Assembly (NCBI GenBank): GCA_964576075.1
Contig: CAZNTX010000003.1
Location: forward strand, 1 to 64,000
DNA: 64,000 nucleotides
From: Thermohalobaculum sp964576075
Lineage (GTDB): Bacteria; Pseudomonadota; Alphaproteobacteria; Rhodobacterales; Rhodobacteraceae
Direction of reading: 5' to 3'
In this document: one piece after another, positions 17,021-25,545 of the stretch
How the letters are laid out: each line of letters begins with the position of its first letter
How positions within the stretch are numbered: the first letter of the stretch is position 1
Notes under the pieces: generated by a model
The model's input: the letters and a program-made list of their open reading frames with translations, nothing else
What the model was told of the DNA's origin: nothing
Databases searched by the model: none
Made by a program: the position numbers and the translations under genes

Positions 17021-17629
17021 GTGAGGCGGGTATCGCGCAGGGCGGTCCTGGGCGCCGGTCTCGTGTTGTGCGTCCGGCCCGCCGGGGCGCTGACGGAGGA
17101 TGCGGCGACCTCGGTCGTGCGCGCCGCGATCGACGACATCGTGGCGCTCATCTCCAACGGCGCGGGGCCCGATGAGGCCGCCCCCGCGCTCCGGCGGATC
17201 ATGGAGCGGCGGAGCTCGCTGCCCGATCTCGCGCGCTACTGCGCCGGGCCGTTCTGGGCGGAGATGACGGAGGCCGAGCGCGCCGCCTACACGGACGCTT
17301 TCGCCTTCCACGTCTCGCGCACCTATTCCCGGCAGTTCCGCAGCTACGACGCGCGCGAGGCGGAGATCCGCCGGCATATCCGGGTCGACGGGGTGGTCGA
17401 TGCCGGGCGCAAGGGGCGGCTCGTCAAGGTCGCGATCACCCCGCCGAACCTGCCGCCGATCGACATGCGCTTCCTGGTCAGCGATCGTCCGGGCCGGCCC
17501 GTGATCGTCGACATGATGGTGGAGGGGATCTCCATGGCGCGCACGCAGCGCGAGATCATCGTCGCGATGCTCGAGGCGCGCGGCGGGGATATCGGGCGCA
17601 CCATCGCCGATCTGCGCGCCACGCCCTAA
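17021..17629 (+). CDS. MlaC/Ttg2D family phospholipid-binding protein
   Basis: 202 residues starting with GTG. A twin-arginine-like/Sec signal (RRVSRRAVLGAGLVLC...AGA) leads into an MlaC-type domain: ALRRIMERRSSLPDLARYCAG, FWAEMTEAERAAYTDAF and a late DIGRTIADL. MlaC-type proteins are periplasmic carriers of phospholipids (or hopanoids in the HpnM subgroup) between membranes. No MlaA, B, D, E or F is nearby, so its transport partner is unknown. It is convergent with the PlsC-like gene (4-base overlap) and lies just before the pigment cluster. Confidence 0.82.
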   Translation: MRRVSRRAVLGAGLVLCVRPAGALTEDAATSVVRAAIDDIVALISNGAGPDEAAPALRRIMERRSSLPDLARYCAGPFWAEMTEAERAAYTDAFAFHVSRTYSRQFRSYDAREAEIRRHIRVDGVVDAGRKGRLVKVAITPPNLPPIDMRFLVSDRPGRPVIVDMMVEGISMARTQREIIVAMLEARGGDIGRTIADLRATP

Positions 17630-18396
17630 CCGCCGACGCCGGGCAGGCGGTCCTTCTCGGCGTCGATCCGCGCCTCGAGCTCGGCGGCGACCTCGGCGGG
17701 CGAGCGGCCCGGGGGAATCGGGTCGAGCACCCGGAGCGTGATCGTGCCCGCCCGCTTCGCCGCGAAGCCCTTGGGCCAGACGAGCCCCGAATTGTGCACC
17801 ACCGGCACGATGGGCACGCCGGCGCGGGCGTAGAGCGCCTCGAAGCCGCGGGCGAAGGGCCGGCGCGCGCCGACGGCGAGGCGCGTGCCTTCGGGGAAGA
17901 TCAGCACCGAGCGGCCGGCCGCGAGGCTCGCCGTCCCCTCCCGCAGGAGCCGCCGCAGGTTCCGCCCGGGCTGGTCGCGATAGACCGGGATCATCGGCGC
18001 GTGGCGGAGCCCCCAGCCGAAGACCGGGATCGCCATCAGCTCGCGCTTGGTGACGATGTTCACGTCGCGCACGAACACGGTCCAGGCGATCGATTCCCAG
18101 AGAGACTGGTGGTTGACGACGTAGATCACCGGGCCCGGCGGGATCTTCTCCCGCCCCTCCCAAACGTGGCGGATGCCGGTGATCCACCGCGCGAGCCCGA
18201 CGAACCCGGCCGACCACGTCGTGAGCAGCCAGCGCGCCCGCTCTGGCGTGCGCCGCCAGTGGAAATAGAGGAGGATCGCGGCGCCGTGGCCGAGGCTCAT
18301 CACCAGGATCGCGAGATAGAGGAGCCCGCTGCGCAGATGGGCGAGCGCCAGTCCCGCCCCGGTCGCGGCCCGATGAATTGACAACGCCACCCCCAC
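17626..18396 (-). CDS. 1-acyl-glycerol-3-phosphate acyltransferase-like (PlsC family)
   Basis: About 256 residues. One or two N-terminal hydrophobic segments (LLYLAILVMSLGHGAAILL) precede the PlsC block: NHQSLWES (family motif NHxxxxD, with Glu where Asp is usual), then FPEGTRLAVG, and IPVYRDQPGRNLRR between them. PlsC makes phosphatidic acid at the inner membrane. The start is uncertain: GTG at 18396 or 18390 avoids overlap with the divergent methyltransferase, whereas the open frame extends to 18468. Whether it serves general phospholipid synthesis or the neighbouring pigment pathway is unclear. Confidence 0.83.
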   Translation of the reverse strand: MGVALSIHRAATGAGLALAHLRSGLLYLAILVMSLGHGAAILLYFHWRRTPERARWLLTTWSAGFVGLARWITGIRHVWEGREKIPPGPVIYVVNHQSLWESIAWTVFVRDVNIVTKRELMAIPVFGWGLRHAPMIPVYRDQPGRNLRRLLREGTASLAAGRSVLIFPEGTRLAVGARRPFARGFEALYARAGVPIVPVVHNSGLVWPKGFAAKRAGTITLRVLDPIPPGRSPAEVAAELEARIDAEKDRLPGVGG

Positions 18397-18445
18397 GCTC
18401 TTTCTTAGGCGCGCCCGTCGCAGCCCCCGCCTGGGAGACCCGCCC

Positions 18446-19198
18446 ATGTCCGACAATGCCGAGCCCATGGACCGCCGCCGGCCCTTCGTCGTCGGCGAAT
18501 ACTACAACAGCCGGGACGAGAAACAGCGCTTTCTCCGCCGGATCTTCGACGACACCGCGGAGCACTACGAGGGCATCGCGCGTTGGGGATGGTTCGGCAC
18601 CGGCGCGCGCTACCGCCGCGACGCGCTCCGCCGGCACGGGCTCCGCCCCGGCATGCGCGCGATCGACGTGGCCTCCGGCACGGGGCAGGTCGCGCGGGAG
18701 CTCGTGCGGATCCTCGGGGGGCCGGAGCATGTGGTCTGCACCGAGCCCTCGGCGGGCATGATCGCGGAGCTGAAGAAGAGCGTCTCTTGCGAGGCGCATC
18801 AGGCGACCGCGGAGGCGCTGCCGGTCCCGGATGCGAGCTTCGACTTCCTGACCATGGGCTTCGCGCTGCGCCATGTGGACGACCTCGAGGCGGCCTTCCG
18901 CGAGTTCCGCCGCGTTCTGAAGCCCGGGGGCACCGCCCTGATCCTCGACGTGACGGTGCCCGAGCACCCGGTCGGCCGGTCGATCTTCAAGGCGTATTTC
19001 AAGCATATCCTGCCGCAGGCCACCTATGTCTTCGCCCGCAGCCGCGAGGCGCGGCGTCTCATGCGCTATTACTGGGACACGATGGAGCAGATGACCCCGC
19101 GCGAGGAGGTCACCGATTTCCTGCGCCAGGCGGGCTTCTCCGAGGCCGAGCACAAGATCCTCCTCGGCTGCTTCTCCGAATACGCGGCCAAGCGCTGA
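18446..19198 (+). CDS. UbiE-like SAM-dependent methyltransferase
   Basis: 250-residue class I methyltransferase. Motif I is IDVASGTGQVARELV, and EALPVPDASFDFLTMGFALRHVDDLEAAFREFRRVLKPGG is very UbiE-like. UbiE C-methylates quinone precursors, but this copy starts the 18.4-31 kb pigment cluster, 5 bases before the glycosyltransferase. It is therefore a candidate for methylating the aryl head group or a polyene carbon. This role is inferred from position only. Divergent from the PlsC-like gene. Confidence 0.85.
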   Translation: MSDNAEPMDRRRPFVVGEYYNSRDEKQRFLRRIFDDTAEHYEGIARWGWFGTGARYRRDALRRHGLRPGMRAIDVASGTGQVARELVRILGGPEHVVCTEPSAGMIAELKKSVSCEAHQATAEALPVPDASFDFLTMGFALRHVDDLEAAFREFRRVLKPGGTALILDVTVPEHPVGRSIFKAYFKHILPQATYVFARSREARRLMRYYWDTMEQMTPREEVTDFLRQAGFSEAEHKILLGCFSEYAAKR

Positions 19199-19203
19199 GG
19201 CCG

Positions 19204-19937
19204 GTGGGGGAGGGGCGATACGTCGCGCTGATCCCGGCGCTCGACGAGGCGCGCACGATCCGCGGCCTCGTGGAGCGCGCCGCCCCCCATGTGGCCGAGG
19301 TGATCGTGGTGGACGACGGCTCGCGCGACGGCACCGCAGAGGCGCTCGCCGGCGCACCGGTGCGACTCATTCGCCACGAGCGCACCCTCGGCAAGGGGCC
19401 GAGCCTCGCCGCGGGGATCGACCTCGCCGTCGCCAAGGGGCGGCCGGGGTCGTCACCCTCGACGGCGACGGGCAGCACGACCCGGACGCCATCCCCGCCT
19501 TCCTCGCCGCCGCCCGGGCCGAGCCGGAGGCGCTGATCCTCGGCGATCGCTCCGCGGACCGGGCCAACATGCCGAAGGGGCGCGGCCGGTCGAACCGGCT
19601 CAGCTCGTTCTTCATCGGCTGGGCCTGCGCGCGCCGCTTCGGCGACACGCAATGCGGGATGCGCGTCTACCCGGCCGGGCTCTGGCGCCGGCTGCGGCTC
19701 TCGAAGCGCGAGCGCACGGGCTTCGTCTTCGAGACGGCGGTGATTCTCCATGCGGCGGATCTCGGCGTGGCGATTCGCTCGGTGCCGATCCCGGCGGTCT
19801 ATGGCGGGGGGCGGCGGCCGAGCCATTTCCGGCCGGTCGGAGATTTCGTCGCCATCGGCGGGGCGATCGCCCGGTTCCTGGCGAGCCGCTGGTTCCGCCC
19901 CCGCGGTCTCTTGATCGTGCTCGGCCTGCTGCGTTAG
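19204..19937 (+). pseudogene. GT2 family glycosyltransferase, interrupted by a one-base frameshift
   Basis: The gene starts with GTG (VGEGRYVALIPALDEARTIRGL) and carries the GT2 signature VIVVDDGSRDGT, then LGKGPSLAAGIDLAVAKG. At the G-run 19437-19440 the frame breaks. Adding one G restores AAGVVTLDGDGQHDPDAIP, with the metal-binding DGDGQHDP motif, and the frame continues to the TAG at 19935-19937 (GMRVYPAGLWRRL, YGGGRRPSHFRP). The repaired product would be 244 residues. GT2 enzymes are regular members of aryl-polyene clusters. A homopolymer sequencing error is at least as likely as a true mutation. Confidence 0.85.
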
Positions 19938-19967
19938 CGTGCAACCCGGTTTCAGGGAGTGACTCGC

Positions 19968-20384
19968 ATGACCGTTTCGCGCTTCGCCGCCGCCGCCGCC
20001 ATTACCCTCGCTCTCGCCCTGGCCGGGTGTCGGTCCGCCCCGCTTCTCGACATCAAGGGCGCGCCCTACGGCGCCGCGGCGGGCTACAACACGCTCTCGC
20101 TTCGCGAATACGAGCAGGCGATCATCCGCGCGGGCTCCAATCGCGGCTGGGTGTTCGAGCGCCTCGGCCCGGGGCATCTCGAGGCCTCGATCAATGTCCG
20201 CGGCAAGCATTACGCGATGGTCGACGTATATTTCGACACCGTCGAGTTCTCCATTATCCACAAGGCGTCGCGGAACCTGAAATACGACCCGGCGCAGGGC
20301 ACCATCCATCCGAATTACAATGCCTGGGTGCAGAACCTCGAGAGCGACATCCGCGCCGAGGTGCAGCGGTCCCGCGCGTCCTGA
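19968..20384 (+). CDS. Small predicted lipoprotein of the pigment cluster
   Basis: 138 residues with a lipoprotein signal (MTVSRFAAAAAITLALALAGC, Cys 21). The mature part is a compact domain with NTLSLREYEQAIIRAGSNRGW, GHLEASINVRGKHYAMVDVYFD and a tail NAWVQNLESDIRAEV, giving an alternating helix/strand pattern. I do not recognise a named family. GGGAG 8 bases before the ATG at 19968 decides the start over a GTG at 19959. Position between the glycosyltransferase and the dehydratase suggests a periplasmic or outer-membrane helper for product transfer. Confidence 0.75.
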   Translation: MTVSRFAAAAAITLALALAGCRSAPLLDIKGAPYGAAAGYNTLSLREYEQAIIRAGSNRGWVFERLGPGHLEASINVRGKHYAMVDVYFDTVEFSIIHKASRNLKYDPAQGTIHPNYNAWVQNLESDIRAEVQRSRAS

Positions 20385-20406
20385 GCCAGCGGAGGGGCGT
20401 GACGCG

Positions 20407-20703
20407 GTGCGCATCGAAATCCCCGGGATCCCGCCCGGGGACCCTTGCCTCGACGGCCATTTCCCCGGCGATGCCGTGGTCCCGGCTGCGGTGCTGATCT
20501 CGGAGGCCTGCGCTTGGTTGGCCGAAGAGGGCAGGCCCGTCGCGGCCATCCGCCGGGCGAAGTTTCGCCGCAGGCTCGGCCCCGGGGAGCCCTTCGAGAT
20601 CGTCGCCGAGCCGCGGGCCGACGGCGCGGTGCTGCTGCGTTGGTCGGCCGCCGGCGCGCCGCTCGCCGAAGCCACCGCGCTCCCCGCCCCCGCCGATGGC
20701 TGA
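20407..20703 (+). CDS. FabZ/ApeI-like hotdog dehydratase
   Basis: 98 residues from GTG, preceded by GGAGGGG. DGHFPGDAVVPAAVLISEAC is the FabA/FabZ/ApeI active-site signature; the His of GHFPG and a Glu 15 residues later are candidate catalytic residues, one position further apart than in E. coli FabZ. The protein is short for the family (usually 110-150), ending soon after the fourth strand. ApeI-type enzymes dehydrate 3-hydroxyacyl-ACP during polyene chain extension. It overlaps the acyltransferase by 8 bases. Confidence 0.78.
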   Translation: MRIEIPGIPPGDPCLDGHFPGDAVVPAAVLISEACAWLAEEGRPVAAIRRAKFRRRLGPGEPFEIVAEPRADGAVLLRWSAAGAPLAEATALPAPADG

Positions 20704-21637
20704 GTCCGGCGCCGCCGCCTGGGTGCGCCGGCCCGAGAGGGGGACGCCCGGCGCCTTCCGTGCGCTGCGCTGGCTCGCGCTCCATGCGCCGGAGCGGGTC
20801 TCGGCGGCGGCCGTCTGGCTCATCACCCTGGTTTTCGCCGCGATCCCCGGGCGGGCCGAGAACCGCGCCTCGCGGGCCTATCTCGCCCGCGTCCTCGGCC
20901 GCCCCGCGCGCTTCGCCGACGTCCACCGTCACGCCTACGCCTTCGGCCTCGTGATGCGCGACCGGGCGCGGTTCCTCGCGGAGGGGGCGGCGGCGGTGGA
21001 GATCGAGGCGACGGGCGGCGAGGCGGTCCACCAGGCCCTCGCCGCCGGCCGGGGAGCGGTGCTCCTCGGCGCGCATTTCGGCAGCTTCGAGGCGCTGCGG
21101 AGCTATGACCGGATGCTCCCGGGCCTGCGCGTGCGCTACATGATGTACGAGGAGGCCGCCGCCCGCTCCCGCGCGGCCTATGCGGAGCTCAACCCCGAGG
21201 TCGCCGCCCGGGTGATCTCGCTCGTCGACGGGCCGAGCGCCATGCTCGCCGCCGGACATGCGCTCTCGGAGGGCGAGTTCGTCGCCTTCCTCGGCGACCG
21301 GGTGCCGGATCCGGGGCTGCGCGCGCAGGTGGCGGTGCCGTTTCTCGGCGGCTGGATCGCGGTGCCCACATCGCCTTATCTGACGGCGATGACGGCGGAG
21401 GTGCCGCTCATCCTGTGCTTCGCGCCCCGGATCGGGAGGGACCGCTATGCCATCGAGATCACCCCGCTGCATGACGGCCGCCCGGTCCCGCGGGCGGAGC
21501 GGGCGCGGGAGGCCGAGCGCCTGGCGCGGGCCTATGCGGCGGCTCTCGAGGATCTGTGCCGCCGCCATCCTTGCAACTGGTTCAACTTCTTCGACGTCTG
21601 GCGCGCAGGAGAGGCCCTGCGCGGCGCCGCCCCCTGA
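20696..21637 (+). CDS. LpxL-type lysophospholipid/lipid acyltransferase
   Basis: 313 residues of the LpxL/HtrB acyltransferase family. It has a hydrophobic helix near 40-60, the catalytic HX4E as GAHFGSFEAL, then FLGDRVPD and the late RHPCNWFNFFD block. LpxL enzymes transfer acyl chains to lipid A in the inner membrane; homologues in aryl-polyene clusters are proposed to build the lipid anchor of the pigment. The ATG at 20696 overlaps the previous stop. Its 3' end overlaps the presumed signal peptide of the next gene. Confidence 0.86.
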   Translation: MAESGAAAWVRRPERGTPGAFRALRWLALHAPERVSAAAVWLITLVFAAIPGRAENRASRAYLARVLGRPARFADVHRHAYAFGLVMRDRARFLAEGAAAVEIEATGGEAVHQALAAGRGAVLLGAHFGSFEALRSYDRMLPGLRVRYMMYEEAAARSRAAYAELNPEVAARVISLVDGPSAMLAAGHALSEGEFVAFLGDRVPDPGLRAQVAVPFLGGWIAVPTSPYLTAMTAEVPLILCFAPRIGRDRYAIEITPLHDGRPVPRAERAREAERLARAYAAALEDLCRRHPCNWFNFFDVWRAGEALRGAAP

Positions 21638-22127
21638 GAGCGTGGCCGCGGCGCTCGCGGCGCGGAGCGGGGGGGCGGGGCAGCGCGTCGCCTATCGCGA
21701 GCGGGTGACGCATCCGGCGCTCGCCGCGCCGCTCGAGGCCCGCGGCACGCTGGCGCGCCTCTCCGACGGCACGCTGCTGCGCGAGCAGGCGGCGCCGGAG
21801 GCGGAGACCATGCGCATCGGCGCGGATTTCATCACCATCCTGCGCCCCGACAGTCCGGGCTCGGAGCTGCTGCCGGTCCCCGACGACATGGCCCCGCTGA
21901 TCGAGACGCTGCTCGCGATCCTGTCCGGGCGGCTGTCGGACCTCTCCGGGCGGGCGGCGGCGCGGCTCGAGACCGGGCCCGAGGGCTGGCGCCTCGCGCT
22001 CCGCTTCGAGGGGGGCGGGCGGATCCCGGCGCTCTCGCTGCGCGGCTGCGGCGGGCGGCTGACGGGCATCGACATCGCCGAGCCCGGCGGCGCGACCCGG
22101 GCGATCCGGTTCGAGCCTGCGCGGTGA
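21534..22127 (+). CDS. LolA-like outer-membrane carrier protein
   Basis: The well-supported part begins near 21640 (ESVAAALAARSGGAGQRVAYRERVTHPALAAPLEARGTL) and follows the LolA-like pattern of aryl-polyene clusters: an antiparallel sheet protein that could carry a lipidated product across the periplasm. Two starts are possible. ATG 21534 gives 197 residues with a weak signal peptide but overlaps the acyltransferase by 104 bases, and codons there look like the acyltransferase frame. GTG 21642 leaves no signal. The end overlaps the MMPL gene by 4 bases (GTGA). Confidence 0.68.
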   Translation: MRRLSRICAAAILATGSTSSTSGAQERPCAAPPPESVAAALAARSGGAGQRVAYRERVTHPALAAPLEARGTLARLSDGTLLREQAAPEAETMRIGADFITILRPDSPGSELLPVPDDMAPLIETLLAILSGRLSDLSGRAAARLETGPEGWRLALRFEGGGRIPALSLRGCGGRLTGIDIAEPGGATRAIRFEPAR

Positions 22128-24361
22128 TCCGCTGGGCGCTCGCGCTGGCGCTCCTCGCGGGGCTTCTCGCCGCGGCGGCGGGGATCGAGCTGCGCACCGA
22201 CGCCGCGGCCGCCTTCGGCGCCGCCGGGCCTGAGCGCGGCCTCCTCGAAGGTCCGGAAGGGCGGCAGGCGACCCTCGCGGTGATCGGCGAGGACCCGGCG
22301 GCGCGGAGCCGGGCCGCGCGCGAGCTCGCCGCCCTCGCCGAGGCGTCGCCGCTCGTCGCGCGGGCCCGCACCGGGCCGGAGGCCGGCTCCGCCACCTTCG
22401 ACTGGCTCTGGGAGCGGCGCTTCCGCCTCGCCCCTCCCGCGCCCGAGGACCTCACCGCCGCGGCGATGGCCGCCCGCCTCGCCGAGGCGCGCGCGGCGCT
22501 CACCCGGGCCGAGGGTCTCGCCCTGGGGGACCGGCTGTTGCGCGACCCGACGGGCGCCTTCGCGCGGCTCCTGGAGCGGCTCACGGCGGCGCGGCCCGAG
22601 CTGCCCGCCGCGGGGGGGGTCTGGCAGTCGCGCGACGGGCGGGCGGCGCTCGTCTTTCTCGCGCTCGCCGACCGACCTTTCGCGGCGGGCGAGACCGCGG
22701 CGCTCGCCGCGACGCTCCGGGAGGCCGCGGCGGCGCGGGGGCTCCGGGCGATCGTCGTCGGCCCGCGCATCGTCGCGGCGGAGACGAGCCGGGCGGTGGA
22801 GCGCGCCTCGGCGACGGCGGCGGGCGTCGCGGGGGGGCTGCTCCTCGTCTGGCTCGTCGCCACGCTGCGCTCGGCCCGCGCGCTCCTCGCAGCCCTCGCG
22901 CCGCTCGCCTTCGGCCTCCTGGGCGGGACGCTCGCGGTGGCGGCCGCCTTCGGCTCGGTGCATGTGATCGCGCTCGGCTTCGGGGGGGCGCTGACCGGGC
23001 TCGCGCTCGACTATCCGCTGCATCTCGCGACCCATCGCGGGGCGGGGACCGCCCATGCCCGGCGGCTCGTACTGCTCGGCGCGGCGACGACGGCGACGGC
23101 GTTTCTCGCGCTCCTCGGCTCCGGGGTGGAGGCGTTGGCACAGACCGGGGTGTTCGTCGCGGCCGGGCTCCTGGCGGCGGCGGCGGCGGCGGTCGCGCTG
23201 GTGCGCCCGGGCGACGCGGCGCCGCGGGGGCCCATGCTGCCCGCAGCGCGGCTGCCGCGGGCGAGATGGGCCCGGCGCGGCGCGGAGGCGGCGCTCGCAG
23301 CGGCGGGGATCGCGGCTCTGACGCTGCCCGAGGGCGCCGGGCCCGGCCGCCTCTTCGAGTTGCCGGAGCGGAGCGCGGCGGAGATCGCGGAGCTTCGGGG
23401 GATGCTGGAGGCGCCGTCGGTGCGCCATGTCCTCGAGGCGCGGGGGCCGGACGCCGAGAGCGCCCTCGCCCGGGCGCAGGCTGCGCTCGGGGTGCTGGAG
23501 GCGGCGAGGGCGGCGGGCGAGATCGCGGGGTATGCGAGCCTCGCCGAGCATCTGCCGACGCGCGCGGCGCAGGCGGCCGCGGCGGCCCGGCTGCCCGGGG
23601 CCGAGACCGTGAAGGCCGCGGCGCGTGCGGCGCTCGGCGCGGCGGGGATGGCGACGGGCTTCGCCGGGGAGATCGCGGAGGCCTACGCCGCCGCGCGCGC
23701 GGCGCCCCCGGTGAGGGTCGCGGACTTCGCCGCCGAGCCCGCCCTCGCGCCGCTCGGCGCGGGGGTCGCCGCGGGGCCGGAGGGTGCGCGCATCCCCATC
23801 CGGCTCGAGGGGCTCTCGGCGCCGGAGGCCTTCGGCGCGCGCATCGCTGCGGCCGGGATCGAGGGCCTCGCGCTCCGCGACCGGGGGGCGGAGGTCGAGG
23901 CGGCGCTGGCGCGGATCCGGGAGGCGGCGCTGCTCTGGCTCGGGATCGGCGCGGGCGCGGCGGCGGCGGTGCTCGTCCTCGGGGCCGGGCGGGCGCGGGG
24001 GCGCGTGCCGGGGCTCCTGCTCGCCACGGCGGGGGCGGCGGGGCTCGCGGCGGCCGCGGTCTGGGCGATCGGCGGGCCGCTCGGCATCTTCGAGATCGTG
24101 GCGCTCACCCTGGTCGTCGGCATCGGGATCGACTACGGGCTGTTCCTGCGCCTCGCCCCGGGCCCCGGGGAGGCCGCGGCGGCGCGGGCCTCGGTGGCGC
24201 TCTGCGCGGGCACGACGCTGATCGCCTTCGCCGTGATGGCGCTTTCGCCGGTGGCGCTGCTCTCGGAGATCGGCTTGACGGTTTCCCTGGGCGTGGCGGC
24301 GATGCTAGGGCTGCATTGGACGGCGCCACGAGGGCGCGAGGAGAACGGCCGCGCGAGATGA
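22124..24361 (+). CDS. MMPL/RND family exporter
   Basis: 745 residues from GTG. One N-terminal helix is followed by a large periplasmic domain, a membrane block including FGGALTGLALDYPLHLATHRG, a second periplasmic domain and a second membrane block with VVGIGIDYGLFLRLAPG, the two-repeat layout of MMPL/RND permeases. Such exporters are a standard part of aryl-polyene clusters and are thought to extract the lipid-linked pigment from the inner membrane. Overlaps LolA-like upstream and the ketosynthase downstream by 4 bases each. Very high alanine and G+C content. Confidence 0.9.
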   Translation: MIRWALALALLAGLLAAAAGIELRTDAAAAFGAAGPERGLLEGPEGRQATLAVIGEDPAARSRAARELAALAEASPLVARARTGPEAGSATFDWLWERRFRLAPPAPEDLTAAAMAARLAEARAALTRAEGLALGDRLLRDPTGAFARLLERLTAARPELPAAGGVWQSRDGRAALVFLALADRPFAAGETAALAATLREAAAARGLRAIVVGPRIVAAETSRAVERASATAAGVAGGLLLVWLVATLRSARALLAALAPLAFGLLGGTLAVAAAFGSVHVIALGFGGALTGLALDYPLHLATHRGAGTAHARRLVLLGAATTATAFLALLGSGVEALAQTGVFVAAGLLAAAAAAVALVRPGDAAPRGPMLPAARLPRARWARRGAEAALAAAGIAALTLPEGAGPGRLFELPERSAAEIAELRGMLEAPSVRHVLEARGPDAESALARAQAALGVLEAARAAGEIAGYASLAEHLPTRAAQAAAAARLPGAETVKAAARAALGAAGMATGFAGEIAEAYAAARAAPPVRVADFAAEPALAPLGAGVAAGPEGARIPIRLEGLSAPEAFGARIAAAGIEGLALRDRGAEVEAALARIREAALLWLGIGAGAAAAVLVLGAGRARGRVPGLLLATAGAAGLAAAAVWAIGGPLGIFEIVALTLVVGIGIDYGLFLRLAPGPGEAAAARASVALCAGTTLIAFAVMALSPVALLSEIGLTVSLGVAAMLGLHWTAPRGREENGRAR

Positions 24362-25545
24362 CGGAGCCGAGACAGACCGACGCGATCCGCATCGCGGCCC
24401 TCGGGATCGCAACCTGCCTCGGGCGGGGCCGCGCGGCGCATCTCTCGGCGATGCGGCAGGGGCGGTCGGGGCTCGCCCCCTGCGACTTCCCGGGCCTCAC
24501 CTTCCCCTGCCATGCCGGGGAGGTCGCAGGGCTCGACGCGGAGCCCTTCCCGGAGGCGCTCGCCGACTGGGACAACCGGGCCGCGCGGATCGCCCTCGCG
24601 GCGCTGCGCGCGGACGGGCTCGAGGCGCGGGTCGCCGACGCCGTGGCGCGGCACGGGGCGGAGCGCGTGGCGCTCGTGGTCGGCACCTCGACCTCGGGGG
24701 TCGAGACGCTCGAGCGGGTCTATCGCGCGCGGCCCCGCGGCGAGCGGCTCGCCGAGGACTACTCGATGCGCCATCACAACGACCATCAGGCCGTCACCGC
24801 CTTCCTGCAGCGCCATTGCGCCATCGCGGGGCCGGCGCACACGGTCTCGACCGCCTGCTCCTCCTCGGCGAAGGCCCTGGTCGACGCGGTGCAACTCGTC
24901 GAGGCCGGAGTGGCGGAGGCGGTGCTCTGCGGCGGGGTGGACAGCCTCTGCCTGACCTCGCTCGGCGGCTTCGAGGCGCTCGAGCTGGTCTCGCGGGCGC
25001 CCTGCAGGCCCTGCGACGCGGCGCGCGACGGGCTCTCGATCGGGGAGGGGGCGGCGTTCCTGCTGGTCGAGCGGGGCGCGGCGGGGCCGCGGCTCGCGGG
25101 CCATGGCGAGAGCTCTGACGGCACCAACATGTCGACCCCGCCGCCCGACGGCGCCGGCGCCGCGGCGGCGATGCGCGCGGCGCTCGCGATGGCGGGGCTC
25201 GCGCCCGGGGAGATCGACTACGTGAACCTCCACGGCACGGCGACCCCGGCGAACGACACCGCCGAATGCGCGGCCGTCGTCGCGGTGCTCGGCGCCGAGG
25301 TGCCGGTGGCGTCCTTCAAGGGGATGGTGGGGCACACGCTCGGCGCCGCCGGCGCGGTCGAGATCGCGATGACGCTGATCGCCATGGAGGCCGGGCTGCA
25401 GCCGGGGACGGTGGGGCTCGAGCGGGTCGACCCGGAGATCGCCGCGCATGTGCTCGCCGCGGGGCGGGCCGGGCCGATGCGCCGGACCATGACCAACGCC
25501 TTCGGCTTCGGCGGCAACAACTGCGCCCTGGTGCTCGAGGCATGA
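24358..25545 (+). CDS. 3-oxoacyl-ACP synthase (elongating ketosynthase)
   Basis: 395 residues of the KAS I/II family. The catalytic triad is complete: Cys167 in STACSSS, His292 in LHGTATPAND and His326 in VGHTLGAAG, and NAFGFGGNN closes the fold. It condenses malonyl-ACP with the growing polyene chain. The next gene encodes a shorter ketosynthase-like partner, matching the KS/chain-length-factor pair (ApeO/ApeC type) described for aryl-polyene systems. The start ATG overlaps the exporter stop (ATGA). Confidence 0.93.
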   Translation: MTEPRQTDAIRIAALGIATCLGRGRAAHLSAMRQGRSGLAPCDFPGLTFPCHAGEVAGLDAEPFPEALADWDNRAARIALAALRADGLEARVADAVARHGAERVALVVGTSTSGVETLERVYRARPRGERLAEDYSMRHHNDHQAVTAFLQRHCAIAGPAHTVSTACSSSAKALVDAVQLVEAGVAEAVLCGGVDSLCLTSLGGFEALELVSRAPCRPCDAARDGLSIGEGAAFLLVERGAAGPRLAGHGESSDGTNMSTPPPDGAGAAAAMRAALAMAGLAPGEIDYVNLHGTATPANDTAECAAVVAVLGAEVPVASFKGMVGHTLGAAGAVEIAMTLIAMEAGLQPGTVGLERVDPEIAAHVLAAGRAGPMRRTMTNAFGFGGNNCALVLEA

